Source: Phenylobacterium sp.
GTDB lineage: Bacteria; Pseudomonadota; Alphaproteobacteria; Caulobacterales; Caulobacteraceae
Assembly (NCBI RefSeq): GCF_030646615.1
Contig: NZ_JAUSLG010000014.1
Coordinates: 54,404-118,403 of the forward strand
Direction of reading: 5' to 3'
Length of the DNA stretch: 64,000 nucleotides
The notes below the pieces were generated by a model. That model saw only the letters and a program-made list of their open reading frames with translations. It ran no database searches and was not told where the DNA came from. Each line of letters opens with the position of its first letter. The stretch's first letter is position 1. Positions 9,720 through 18,318 of this stretch are shown here, in pieces. The position numbers and the translations under genes are program-made.

Positions 9720-10253
9720 TCAGAACTCGGGATTTACCCCCGACACGCGTGTGGTCCGCAACTGAGACGTCGGGTCTGGCACGATGACTTCGTCCCAACC
9801 GCCACGATTGGGACCAAGCGGCTGTGCAGGCCGAGTTTTGAAGTTCGTCAAATCGTGTGTGCGCCCTTGGATGACAAATCGTCCGCTGTTCTGAGGGGGC
9901 AGACCCGCATCGTCACGAAAATCAGGTGACCCGTCGGGCCTACGTCGCGTCCACGAATGGCCGTAAGGCAGAGCCTCATCACCGAAGACGCGATAGAGAG
10001 TTTGACCAATATAGGGCTCTCCACGCACCCGGCGGCCAGCGTTGATCAGACCGGCTGCCACGCGCGGAGCTGCGACCGCTGCGCCGCGGATAGCGGCCAC
10101 TCCACCACTGATGAAGTCGGCGGGTGAAGGGGCTTCGTCCACCTTCCCAGTGGCGATCCACCGGGCGGAATGCACAGCGCCATCGCTTTGGAATCGGGTC
10201 ACGGAGAAGGCTTCAGCGCCGTTGTTCCGGGTCTGTACGATCTGGGTCGTCAT
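9720..10253 (-). CDS. Protein with Rhs/polymorphic-toxin-like C-terminal domain
   Basis: ATG with GGAG upstream; C-term YIGQTLYRVFGDEALPYGHSWTRRRPDGSPDFRDDAGLPPQNSGRFVIQG...PLGPNRGGWDEVIVPDPTSQLRTTRVSGVNPEF resembles C-terminal toxin domains of Rhs proteins. Confidence 0.5.
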   Translation of the reverse strand: MTTQIVQTRNNGAEAFSVTRFQSDGAVHSARWIATGKVDEAPSPADFISGGVAAIRGAAVAAPRVAAGLINAGRRVRGEPYIGQTLYRVFGDEALPYGHSWTRRRPDGSPDFRDDAGLPPQNSGRFVIQGRTHDLTNFKTRPAQPLGPNRGGWDEVIVPDPTSQLRTTRVSGVNPEF

Positions 10254-10315
10254 CGGCTCCAGAGATGCGCCCGGCGAACGTCGCCCCTGGGCGACGGGGT
10301 AAGCATGCCCCACCA

Positions 10316-11131
10316 TCACCGCCCCGCCATGGCCTGAGCATTCCTGCGACGCATCCATTCGGCCGCGCCCATGTCGTCGCGCACGGCGCTGGCCGGAGCC
10401 GAGCCGCCGCCCACCTGCACGGCGGGGCGCACCTGCATGGCCGGCGCCCGGGCCGGCGCACCGCCCATCTGCGGCGCCTGCGTCTGCGCCTGCAGCGCCG
10501 CCTCACCCTGCTGGGCCCGGTGCAGGATCATCCATAGCCGCGGATCGGCCACCTCGCGCAGCTCCTCCAGGGTGACGCCGAAGGCCTGGGCGTATTCCAC
10601 CAGCTTGGCCGCCACCTCCGGCGACCAGCCCTCGATCTGGCCGGCCAGGACCCGGCCGGTCTCTTCCAGCTCGATCCGCGCCCGCTCGCCGGCCGCAGCC
10701 CGGGCCATCTCGTCCTGCTGGGCCAGGGCCTGGCCATAGGCCTCGCGGGCCTGGGCGACGTCGTTCGCCTGCCCCCACAGCGCCTGGGCCAGCTGCGGGT
10801 CCTGCTGGCTCAGCGCCTGCCAGTCGACGCCCTCGAACTGCGCCAGCTGCTGCTCAAGCGCGATCAGCACCGCCCGGTCCTGCGCGCTGGCGCCGGCGAG
10901 CTCGGCCTCCAGCTCCATCATCTTCGCCCGCTCGGCCAAGGCCCGGCGCTCGGCCGCCACCGCCTGGGCGGCGCTCTCATGATCGATATTGGCCATCAGC
11001 TGCGCCTTCAGCGCCCGCGGCAGGCGGTAGAACTGCCCGCCGTGCTCGATCTCGTCGATGGCGTCAGCGTCCGCGCCGGGGCCAGACAGGCGCGGGTCGG
11101 CGCCGCCCAGATAGGTCGGGTCTTGCATCAT
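10316..11131 (-). CDS. Phage scaffolding-like protein
   Basis: Gln/Ala/Glu-rich helical 271 aa protein upstream of coat; start MMQDPTYLGG at 11131. Confidence 0.5.
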   Translation of the reverse strand: MMQDPTYLGGADPRLSGPGADADAIDEIEHGGQFYRLPRALKAQLMANIDHESAAQAVAAERRALAERAKMMELEAELAGASAQDRAVLIALEQQLAQFEGVDWQALSQQDPQLAQALWGQANDVAQAREAYGQALAQQDEMARAAAGERARIELEETGRVLAGQIEGWSPEVAAKLVEYAQAFGVTLEELREVADPRLWMILHRAQQGEAALQAQTQAPQMGGAPARAPAMQVRPAVQVGGGSAPASAVRDDMGAAEWMRRRNAQAMAGR

Positions 11132-11184
11132 GGGGTCGTGTCCTTGGATGTCATGGCGCTCAGCGCCGTCAGGGGGCGCCTGGC

Positions 11185-11403
11185 TCAGTCGAAGTCCGGC
11201 CAGGCCAGGTCCGGGTCGATCTCGATCACGGGGGAGTCGGCCAGCCGCGCGTGCGCCTCCCGGTGGGTGGGGTCTTCCCGCACCGCCAGGGCCAAGGCAT
11301 AGCCCCCCGCCAGCGGGCCGGCGGCGATCGCCCGCGGCTTCAGTCGCGGCCCCGCCACCGCGATCACGGTGGCTTCGTCCAGCAGCATCACGCTCACGCC
11401 CAT
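11185..11403 (-). CDS. Small phage protein
   Basis: MGVSVMLLDEATVIAVAGPRLKPRAIAAGPLAGGYALALAVREDP...; overlaps upstream gene. Confidence 0.4.
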   Translation of the reverse strand: MGVSVMLLDEATVIAVAGPRLKPRAIAAGPLAGGYALALAVREDPTHREAHARLADSPVIEIDPDLAWPDFD

Positions 11404-12194
11404 GCGCCCACTCCCCGCAGATAGGTCGCCAGGGCGGCATGGGTCAGCGCCATCTGGGTCGGGCTCAAGCCGGCGCCGAAATGCGCCGCCCCCAACCGCC
11501 AGGCGGCGAGGCCGCTGGGATTCCCTGTCGTCCCGTAACCCAGCAGGATCAGGGGATGGCCGGCCAGGGTGGTGTTGGCGATGTCCGGTTCGCCCAACAG
11601 CGCCCCGTCCTTGACCACGTGATAGCGCTCGGTCTCCGTCCGGCTCATGGCGGAATGGCCAAGCCCCGAGTCCACCGGGCTCTGATCGCTGATGGTGCTG
11701 TTGGACCGGGTCAGGATCTGGCCGGCGCTGGTCCAGGGCTGCAGTCGGTTGCGGCTGTTGCCGAACACGATCCCCGTCCCGCCGCCGTCGACGACGAAGA
11801 CTCCGGCATGGTGGTCGGCGATCTTGTACTTCATCGCCGATGACTGGACGAAACCGGTCTCCAGATAGCTCGTCGCCCCATCGCCCTGATAGCCGAGGTC
11901 GGGCGCGAAGTCGGGGCTGTTCACGGGCGTCAGGGACGCCCCCCCCGGCGCGGCCCAGTTCAGCCCCGCCGCCTGGGCGTCCGCCGCCGCCATGACAAAC
12001 AGTGCGTCCAGCCGCGCCCAAACCCCGGCCGCCTTGAGGGCCGAGACCAGGTTGTCCATCAAGGCCGCCCGGCGGCCATCCGGGCTGATGGCCATCGCGG
12101 CCGCCACGGCCTCGGTCTCCGAGTGCAGCGCGCGATCGCCGCGCACCGGCACCCCGGCGGCCAGGCCCCGCGCGGTCCTGCAGGCCGGCGTCAT
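11394..12194 (-). CDS. Phage protein with jelly-roll/laminin-G-like region
   Basis: 266 aa; beta-rich pattern YLETGFVQSSAMKYKIADHHAGVFVVDGG...; late operon. Confidence 0.4.
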   Translation of the reverse strand: MTPACRTARGLAAGVPVRGDRALHSETEAVAAAMAISPDGRRAALMDNLVSALKAAGVWARLDALFVMAAADAQAAGLNWAAPGGASLTPVNSPDFAPDLGYQGDGATSYLETGFVQSSAMKYKIADHHAGVFVVDGGGTGIVFGNSRNRLQPWTSAGQILTRSNSTISDQSPVDSGLGHSAMSRTETERYHVVKDGALLGEPDIANTTLAGHPLILLGYGTTGNPSGLAAWRLGAAHFGAGLSPTQMALTHAALATYLRGVGAWA

Positions 12195-12505
12195 TGGCTC
12201 AATCGGTAGCTCACCGCCCCTGAGCTGAGCGTGGAACAGTTCAGGCGGTACAGGACCCCGGCCTCCGGCTCCTCCAGGACCAGCGACACCGGTGTGGAAT
12301 AGACGGCCGGGGTCCCGGCGCCATCCCGGGAGCAGCCGATCCAGCTGGCGCCGCGGTCAAACGACCGCTCCACCCCCACCACACCGGTGAAACTCCCCCA
12401 TAGCGACAGGTTGAACCTGCGCGGCGCGCCCGGCCTGGAATCGGGCGCGAAGCTCTCACTCGGGCCCGTCTGCGAAAACGCGCCCGTCACCTTGCCGGTG
12501 GCCAT
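12191..12505 (-). CDS. Small phage structural protein
   Basis: MATGKVTGAFSQTGPSESFAPDSRPGAPRRFNLSLWGSFTGVVGVERSFDRGASW. Confidence 0.5.
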   Translation of the reverse strand: MATGKVTGAFSQTGPSESFAPDSRPGAPRRFNLSLWGSFTGVVGVERSFDRGASWIGCSRDGAGTPAVYSTPVSLVLEEPEAGVLYRLNCSTLSSGAVSYRLSQ

Positions 12506-12532
12506 GTCTTGCTCCTCTCAAGCTCTCAGGGT

Positions 12533-14434
12533 TCACTCGGGCGCGCGCCCGGCGGCCAGGGCGCGCATCCGCTGCGTCTCGGCCTCGAAGGCGGCGATCT
12601 CCAGCTTCCGCAGCTCCAGCGCCTGGTCGCGCCCCATGGCCTCCAGCTTCTGATTGGCGCCCGCCAGGGCCTGGGACAGCTTCTCGATGGCCGCCCGGGC
12701 CTCGCCCAGCTCCGGCGCCTCGCCGCGCACCTGAGCCGGCAAAAGGCTCGAGAGCCGCTGGGCGATCTCATCGGCGCCGGGCCAATCCAGATTGCGCGCC
12801 AGCAGGTCCCCGATCACCGGCGCTGCGGCCGGATAGGCCTGGATCAGCTGGATCATCTGGGTCGCCGCCTCTTCCCGGCGGCTGGTGAAGCTGGGGCCGG
12901 CCCGCACCGTCAGGTCATACTTGCCGACGCTCAGATCATAGATCCGCCGCACCTCGCGCACCTGGCCCTGCGCATCGGCCTCGCGCACCGCCACGGGCTG
13001 GTTCACCTGCGCCAGCCTCGCCTCCCCGCTCGGCCCCAGCACGCGGACCACCCGCGGCGCAGCATAGACCTTGGGGATCAGGTCGATCAGGATTCGACCG
13101 GCGTGCCGGATCGCCCGGCTCAGATTGTCGATATAGTGGAAGGTGGAGACGTCCCCCTCCCGCTGGCGCGCCATGATCGCCCGGCCGCTGGTTTCATTCG
13201 ACCGCGCCCCCAGGCTGGCGTCATGCAGGCCCATGATGGCCTTCATGTCGTCGCTGGCGTTCAGCGCCTCCTGCAGCGCCCCGGCCGGCACCCCGGCGAA
13301 GGGCTGGCGCATGGGCGGCTCGGGGCCGTCATATTCCAGATAGGCGTGGGTCTGAACATTCGCGCTCGCCCACTTCTCCGCATCGGTCTCGAAGGCGCCC
13401 TTGCGCCCGATGAAGGGCGCCTTGGGCGCCAGCGCCACCAGCTCGGTGGTCGTGGTCCGCCAGTAGTTGAACATCCGCTGCGGGTCCTTGGCGTCGCGGA
13501 CCAGGCTGCGCAGCCGCCGCCGGCCATCGATCCGCAGTTCCTCGCCATAGACCGGCACGATGGGGATGAACCGCCCGGCCCATTCCACGGTCTCCAGCAC
13601 CTCCGCGCCGGTGACCACATGCTGCACCACGCGGTGGCTCGCCACCTCCCGCGGCGCGCCCACAATGCTGATGCCAAGCGCATCGAACAGACCCTTCTGC
13701 GCCTCATAGGCGGCAAGCTCGATCACCTGCCCGTCGCTCAGGGCCACGATCTTCCGGCGCACCGCCTCGCGCCGCCAGAACTCGGCCACGGTCACCCGAT
13801 CGCCGTCGCCCCAGGCCTCGGCCAGACCGCCATAGGCCGCCCCCGACCAGTCCACCGCTTCGGCGCCTTTCCAGCGCGCCTGGAAGGCGGCCCGCGGCAA
13901 GCTGTCGACCACAAACGCGGTGTTCCAGTCCGAGGAGTCGGCCGCCGTGGAGTCCGGGTCCCCATAGACGCTGAACGGATCGGCCACCCGCTCGATGACG
14001 ATGTCCTGCTCGAAACTGTCGTCCCGGGCATAGCGGGTGTTGATCCGGAAATAGCCGAAGCCGCAGGTGACGGCGAAATCCAGCGCCGTGTCATAGGCCA
14101 CCTCGGCGTCGCTCGACTGCTCGATATGGCGGATCAGCCCGTTGAAGATCTCAGCCGTCTGCGGGTCGGCGCCGTCGTCCACCGGATGGCAGGCGATGGC
14201 GGGCTTGTTCAGCCGCGCATCGTTGACCACCTGGCGGATGAAGGCCGGCAGCCGGTTGATGGTCAGGCAGGGCCGCCCGTCCAGCTCCCGGTCGCGCCGC
14301 ACCTTCTCGGGCCACTGTTCGCCCAGCCTGGCGAACCGGAGGTCATCGCGGGCCTCCTCGCGGATCTCGGCCTCCTGGGCCTGCACACGCTCGAACGCGT
14401 CGCGGGCGTCCCGCAGGATGTCGTCATGGGTCAT
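12533..14434 (-). CDS. P22-type portal protein
   Basis: 633 aa; EQWPEKVRRDRELDGRPCLTINRLPAFIRQVVNDARLNKPAIACHPVDDGAD...GFGYFRINTRY motif of P22 gp1-like portals. Confidence 0.8.
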   Translation of the reverse strand: MTHDDILRDARDAFERVQAQEAEIREEARDDLRFARLGEQWPEKVRRDRELDGRPCLTINRLPAFIRQVVNDARLNKPAIACHPVDDGADPQTAEIFNGLIRHIEQSSDAEVAYDTALDFAVTCGFGYFRINTRYARDDSFEQDIVIERVADPFSVYGDPDSTAADSSDWNTAFVVDSLPRAAFQARWKGAEAVDWSGAAYGGLAEAWGDGDRVTVAEFWRREAVRRKIVALSDGQVIELAAYEAQKGLFDALGISIVGAPREVASHRVVQHVVTGAEVLETVEWAGRFIPIVPVYGEELRIDGRRRLRSLVRDAKDPQRMFNYWRTTTTELVALAPKAPFIGRKGAFETDAEKWASANVQTHAYLEYDGPEPPMRQPFAGVPAGALQEALNASDDMKAIMGLHDASLGARSNETSGRAIMARQREGDVSTFHYIDNLSRAIRHAGRILIDLIPKVYAAPRVVRVLGPSGEARLAQVNQPVAVREADAQGQVREVRRIYDLSVGKYDLTVRAGPSFTSRREEAATQMIQLIQAYPAAAPVIGDLLARNLDWPGADEIAQRLSSLLPAQVRGEAPELGEARAAIEKLSQALAGANQKLEAMGRDQALELRKLEIAAFEAETQRMRALAAGRAPE

Positions 14435-14509
14435 GCAAACGCCCTTTAGCGTCCCAAGCCGGGGACGCTGTGTCAGAGAAATCCGATTTTCTTTAGGTCC
14501 GGCGGGCGC

Positions 14510-15082
14510 TTAGTCCGCCGTCTTCACGAACGCTGCACCATCCCAGGCGAAGGCCTCGTCCTCGCCGTCCGCGGCCTTCACCACCAGGGATGGCGGGCTA
14601 TTGGCCTCAGCCTCATGCACCGCCAGGGACCTCCCGGGCAGCGCCGTCATCGGCCGGCCCGGCGCCAGCATCACTGGCTCGCGGCCCGCCGGAAACGCAT
14701 AGATCGCGAAACTCTCATAGGCTTCGTCCAACAGGATGGCCGCCTGGTCCTCACGCCCGTCGCCATCGAAGTCCGCCCGCACCGCCAGCCGCTGATAGTG
14801 GTCGAGCGCCTTCATCCAGGGAGGATCGTCTCCATAGATCGGCATCAGGTCCGCCGTCGTCCGGAAGACCCAACCGTCCGGCGGGATCACTGTCAGGCGC
14901 GGCATGTGACAGTCCAGTCGGCTCCGAACGCCACCATGGTCGCGGCAGCGCTCCCCGTACTCGAAAGCGCGGCCATTGCAGCCGACAACACAGGAGCCCA
15001 TCAGCAAAACGACCATCACGACTGACGCGAGCAGGCCTCTCAGCAGCCGCCAAGTGGGAAAGGGAGGCGGCTCGATCGTCAT
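14510..15082 (-). CDS. Membrane-anchored/lipoprotein-like protein with DGDG motif (paralogue A)
   Basis: N-terminal hydrophobic segment then Cys (LMGSCVVGC); ADFDGDGREDQAAILLDEAYESFAIYAF; overlaps upstream paralogue by ATGA. Confidence 0.5.
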   Translation of the reverse strand: MTIEPPPFPTWRLLRGLLASVVMVVLLMGSCVVGCNGRAFEYGERCRDHGGVRSRLDCHMPRLTVIPPDGWVFRTTADLMPIYGDDPPWMKALDHYQRLAVRADFDGDGREDQAAILLDEAYESFAIYAFPAGREPVMLAPGRPMTALPGRSLAVHEAEANSPPSLVVKAADGEDEAFAWDGAAFVKTAD

Positions 15083-15657
15083 GACGCCACCTCGACCAGG
15101 CGGCCTTCCGCCCAGGTGTAAGTGGTGTCCTGGGCCCTCCAGTCGATCCTCTGCCGCAAAGTGAAGCTCGCCGCCGCAGCGGAGGACGGCGCCGGCTTGT
15201 TAAATTCCACGGACACCTCATCCACCTCAGCGATGGGCCGCGCCTCGGTCAGCGCACGGGCCGCATCCCCGGAGAAATCATCCTTGGCGAAGAAGGCGAA
15301 GACACGGAACTGGGTCAGCGTCGGGTCCACAAGGACCGCGACCGCATCGCCTTCGCCGTCGCCGTCGAGATCGGCCCCGGACGCTGTGAGCCGCCCCCAG
15401 TCATGAGCCACGTCCTTGACCGCCGCCAACTCCGCGGCCTGCACGCTCTGCCAGCCGCGCGGCGTGCTCTGGCGCGCGCCGATGATGTAGCAGAGGCCAT
15501 CTTCCCAATAGCCAGCCTGGTCATTGCAGCCGTCACCGATCCAGAAGCCGCCGGTGGCGTAGCCGCAGCTGCCGGCGCTCAGCATCGCCGCCCCTGCCGC
15601 CACCCATCGCCACTGCCGCCACGTCCAAGCCATATCGATTAGCACCCGCAAACTCAA
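15079..15657 (-). CDS. Membrane-anchored/lipoprotein-like protein with DGDG motif (paralogue B)
   Basis: N-terminal hydrophobic segment (VAAGAAMLSAGSCG); ADLDGDGEGDAVAVLVDPTLTQFRVFAF similar to paralogue A. Confidence 0.5.
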   Translation of the reverse strand: MSLRVLIDMAWTWRQWRWVAAGAAMLSAGSCGYATGGFWIGDGCNDQAGYWEDGLCYIIGARQSTPRGWQSVQAAELAAVKDVAHDWGRLTASGADLDGDGEGDAVAVLVDPTLTQFRVFAFFAKDDFSGDAARALTEARPIAEVDEVSVEFNKPAPSSAAAASFTLRQRIDWRAQDTTYTWAEGRLVEVAS

Positions 15658-15717
15658 AATAAACCAATGGCCAAGCCCAGGAACATAGCGAGAACACGAA
15701 GCTATTGAAAAGGCAAC

Positions 15718-16296
15718 CTATCGGTAGCGCTGCGGGAGAACGACCCAGCTTTTCATCAAGTCCTTACAGCCCTCGTAGCACTGGCCGCCGGCGCTACCCA
15801 CTCGCCGTCCCTGGCGGTTTGCCTCTCGGTCGGCCTCTTCGGCGCCGCCCTTTGTCGTGTACTCGTCGATAAACTCCTTCGCGTTGTCACTTGCCCAGCC
15901 GGCGGTTGCCTCCGCGACAGGCCCCGCCTGAGCGGCCTGGCAGTTGGCTCGACAATGAAAGTACTTATCCCGGTCTGAGTATTCCGTTTTTGGAACCGTC
16001 GGCGGTCGACTGGCCTCGACGGCTGCCTTCGAAGCCGGAACATTCGCCCAGTTCCCCGCCAAGGCCGCGAAGGCGACACCTAATTGGGCCGCCGCCGGCA
16101 TGCCACCTCGGCCGTAGCCGGGTCGCAGGCCCTGCGCGGGCTCGCCGTATCCGTCGGTCGCGAGACCCGAGGCGCCGTTTAGCCGCTGCACCTCCGCGTC
16201 CGTTCCCAGAACGCGTCGCAGCCCATCGCTCACCCACCCCGGCAGGCCAAGATCGTCGAAACGCTTCGCCATCTTCTTCTCCGTCTCCATCATCAC
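15718..16296 (-). CDS. Protein with Cys-containing Rhs/polymorphic-toxin-like C-terminal domain
   Basis: Overlaps TerL stop (GTGA); C-term DKYFHCRANCQAAQAGPVAEATAGWASDNAKEFIDEYTTKGGAEEADREANRQGRRVGSAGGQCYEGCKDL...LPQRYR resembles DKYFHCKANCEA... C-termini of Rhs proteins. Confidence 0.5.
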   Translation of the reverse strand: MMMETEKKMAKRFDDLGLPGWVSDGLRRVLGTDAEVQRLNGASGLATDGYGEPAQGLRPGYGRGGMPAAAQLGVAFAALAGNWANVPASKAAVEASRPPTVPKTEYSDRDKYFHCRANCQAAQAGPVAEATAGWASDNAKEFIDEYTTKGGAEEADREANRQGRRVGSAGGQCYEGCKDLMKSWVVLPQRYR

Positions 16297-17630
16297 CCCA
16301 TCCAGCTCCCGCTCGCCCCGCCGGCCCCACGCCGCCCGGCCCTCCGCGCCCCCGCCCCGCGGCGGTTAAGGGCGAATTCGCCGAAGGCGTCGGCGCCGTG
16401 GCTGGCGGCGTCGTGCAGCGGTCCGCCATAGGCCCGCGTCGCCGCATTCCAGCGCTTGCGATAGGTCCGCAGCCGGTCGAGCCCCAGCGCGCAGGCCTCA
16501 CCGTCGAACCAGGTCATGGGGATCATCAGCCGCGCGGCGTTGATCCGCTCCTCCGGATGGGTCGCCTGGCCCACCTCAATGGGTGAGACGCCCAGGCCGC
16601 CCAGGGTCTCGAACCGCGACCGCCCTCCAGCGCCCAGCTCGCGCACCATCACGTCGTGCGGCAGGTGGTGGGCGCCATAGACGTAGGGTTTCGCCGCGAT
16701 CGCCTCGCGCACGATGGCCTGCAGCCCCTCGCCGCTGGTTTCGAAATAGTCGATGGCCCGCACCTCAGGCCCCACCTGCTGGAAGAACCAGACGGCCGTA
16801 TAGTCGTCGATGCCCAGGTCCCAGGCCGTATGCACCGCCAGGGCCGGGTCGTGCGGAACACGTCCGATCCGCCCGGCGCCCTGCGCCTCCCCCAGCTGCC
16901 CGGCATAGTAGGCGCCTGGCGCAGCCGCATCGAAGTCCACCAGATATTCCGAGGCGAACCGGGCCTCCCCCTCCTCCTTCGACCCGGTCTCGGCCACCAG
17001 CTCGGCCCGTTCCCGGGCCAGCTGGGCCGGCGTGAAAACCCCTGTCTCCGTGGCCGGCGAGCGCTGGGTGAACCAGGCCGCGTCCCGCGCTCTCGCCTCA
17101 AAGGCGCGCACCGCGTGGTTGCGTCCCCGCGGCGTCCACAGAAACAGCGCCCAGCCGCCATTCTCCGCCAGGATCGGCCGGATGTAGGTCCAGGCCTCAG
17201 GTTTGGCGAGCGCCCATTCAGAGAACACCACGCCGACCGGCGGCGCCCCCACCAGGCTGTCATAATTGTCCGAGCCCAGCACCTGCCAGACCGCGCCATT
17301 GGCCAGGCGGATGCTCATGTCGCCGTCGCGGGTGGCGCTGCGGATCTGCGGCGGGAAGGCCTCGTCGATCCGCCGCCTGCCCGTGTGCGGGTTCACCGCC
17401 TCCCAGATCGCCTTGCGCCCCTGGGCGCTCTCCGGCAGCAGGTGCCAGTAGACGCCGGGCTTCTGCACCGCGCTCACCGCGGTCCAGTTCAGCGCCACAT
17501 CGTCCTTGCCCCAGCGCCGGTGGGCGGCCACGTCGGCCCTCAGGCCCCCGCCCTCCAGATAGCGCCAGAGGCTCGCCTGATAGTCCCGCGGGCGCCAGCC
17601 ATGGGGCAGCTCGATCTCGGCGCCCTTCAT
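16293..17630 (-). CDS. Phage terminase large subunit
   Basis: HRRWGKDDVALNWTAV Walker-A-like segment, GVVFSEWALAKPEAWTYIRPILAENGGWALFLWTPRG Walker-B region, nuclease-like AWDLGIDDYTAVWFFQ. Confidence 0.8.
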   Translation of the reverse strand: MKGAEIELPHGWRPRDYQASLWRYLEGGGLRADVAAHRRWGKDDVALNWTAVSAVQKPGVYWHLLPESAQGRKAIWEAVNPHTGRRRIDEAFPPQIRSATRDGDMSIRLANGAVWQVLGSDNYDSLVGAPPVGVVFSEWALAKPEAWTYIRPILAENGGWALFLWTPRGRNHAVRAFEARARDAAWFTQRSPATETGVFTPAQLARERAELVAETGSKEEGEARFASEYLVDFDAAAPGAYYAGQLGEAQGAGRIGRVPHDPALAVHTAWDLGIDDYTAVWFFQQVGPEVRAIDYFETSGEGLQAIVREAIAAKPYVYGAHHLPHDVMVRELGAGGRSRFETLGGLGVSPIEVGQATHPEERINAARLMIPMTWFDGEACALGLDRLRTYRKRWNAATRAYGGPLHDAASHGADAFGEFALNRRGAGARRAGRRGAGGASGSWMG

Positions 17631-17875
17631 TCGGCCGGGCCAGGCTCGGCGTCCCCGGGGTCGGAAAACCGCCGCACCACGATGGTCAGCCCGCCCTCGC
17701 CCTCGGCGGGCTTGCCCTTGGCGTGGGCGCGGTCCAGCACCTCCCGGGCCGCGGCGATGCGCGCAGTGTCGCTGCCGGCCCCGCGCATGATCTCCGCCAG
17801 GGTCTCCACCGCCAGCGGCGCCAGGGCCAGCACCGCCTCGCGCGGATCCTTCCGCCGCCGCACCGCCCGCGCCAT
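17627..17875 (-). CDS. Phage terminase small subunit-like protein
   Basis: 82 aa immediately upstream of and overlapping TerL; GSDTARIAAAREVLDRAHAKGKP motif. Confidence 0.55.
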   Translation of the reverse strand: MARAVRRRKDPREAVLALAPLAVETLAEIMRGAGSDTARIAAAREVLDRAHAKGKPAEGEGGLTIVVRRFSDPGDAEPGPAE

Positions 17876-18223
17876 GGCTGACCTCATACTCAGGAAACAG
17901 GTTGGGCCGTCCGCCCCGCGCCCGCTCCGCGCCCCACGAGAGGCGCGCACATGGCTCCTGGAGCCGGGCGCGGGGCTCCTGCTGCGCCTGACAACGCCGC
18001 CTCGCACACACCACCTCAGGGCGCGCCGCCGCCCCGGGGGAGGGACAGGGGGCGGCTTCAGCCCAGCCACGCGCCAGGCCGGCCGCCGAAAGGCCGCCGG
18101 CTCAACGCTTCGCCAGGAGAGATGTCATGCCAGTGCGGGGCCTCGCCCGCCGCGGCGTCGTCAGCGCCTCAGACGCAAGAACGACCCATACACAGAACCT
18201 ACCAAAATCCCGCGGGAACGCAA

Positions 18224-18238
18224 GAACAAAATAGGAAC
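18224..18238. promoter_or_regulatory. Candidate LexA/SOS box (GAAC-N7-GAAC)
   Basis: GAACAAAATAGGAAC matches the alphaproteobacterial GTTC-N7-GTTC consensus exactly (reverse complement). Confidence 0.6.
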
Positions 18239-18318
18239 AACTAGGGGTTCGCCCTCAATTGGCAACCGCGGCGCCCCGCGGCACGTTCAAGCGATCCTGC
18301 AACAATCGGAGCTTCCAG

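Noticed and set aside
12509-14449. 646-aa plus-strand ORF opposite the portal gene
   Set aside because: High-GC shadow ORF: no recognisable domains, fully antisense to a convincing portal protein.
1-17875. Classical HK97-type gene transfer agent
   Set aside because: Coat, portal and adaptor proteins read as P22/podovirus type, not as the HK97-type RcGTA-like structural genes; only a GTA-like role remains possible.
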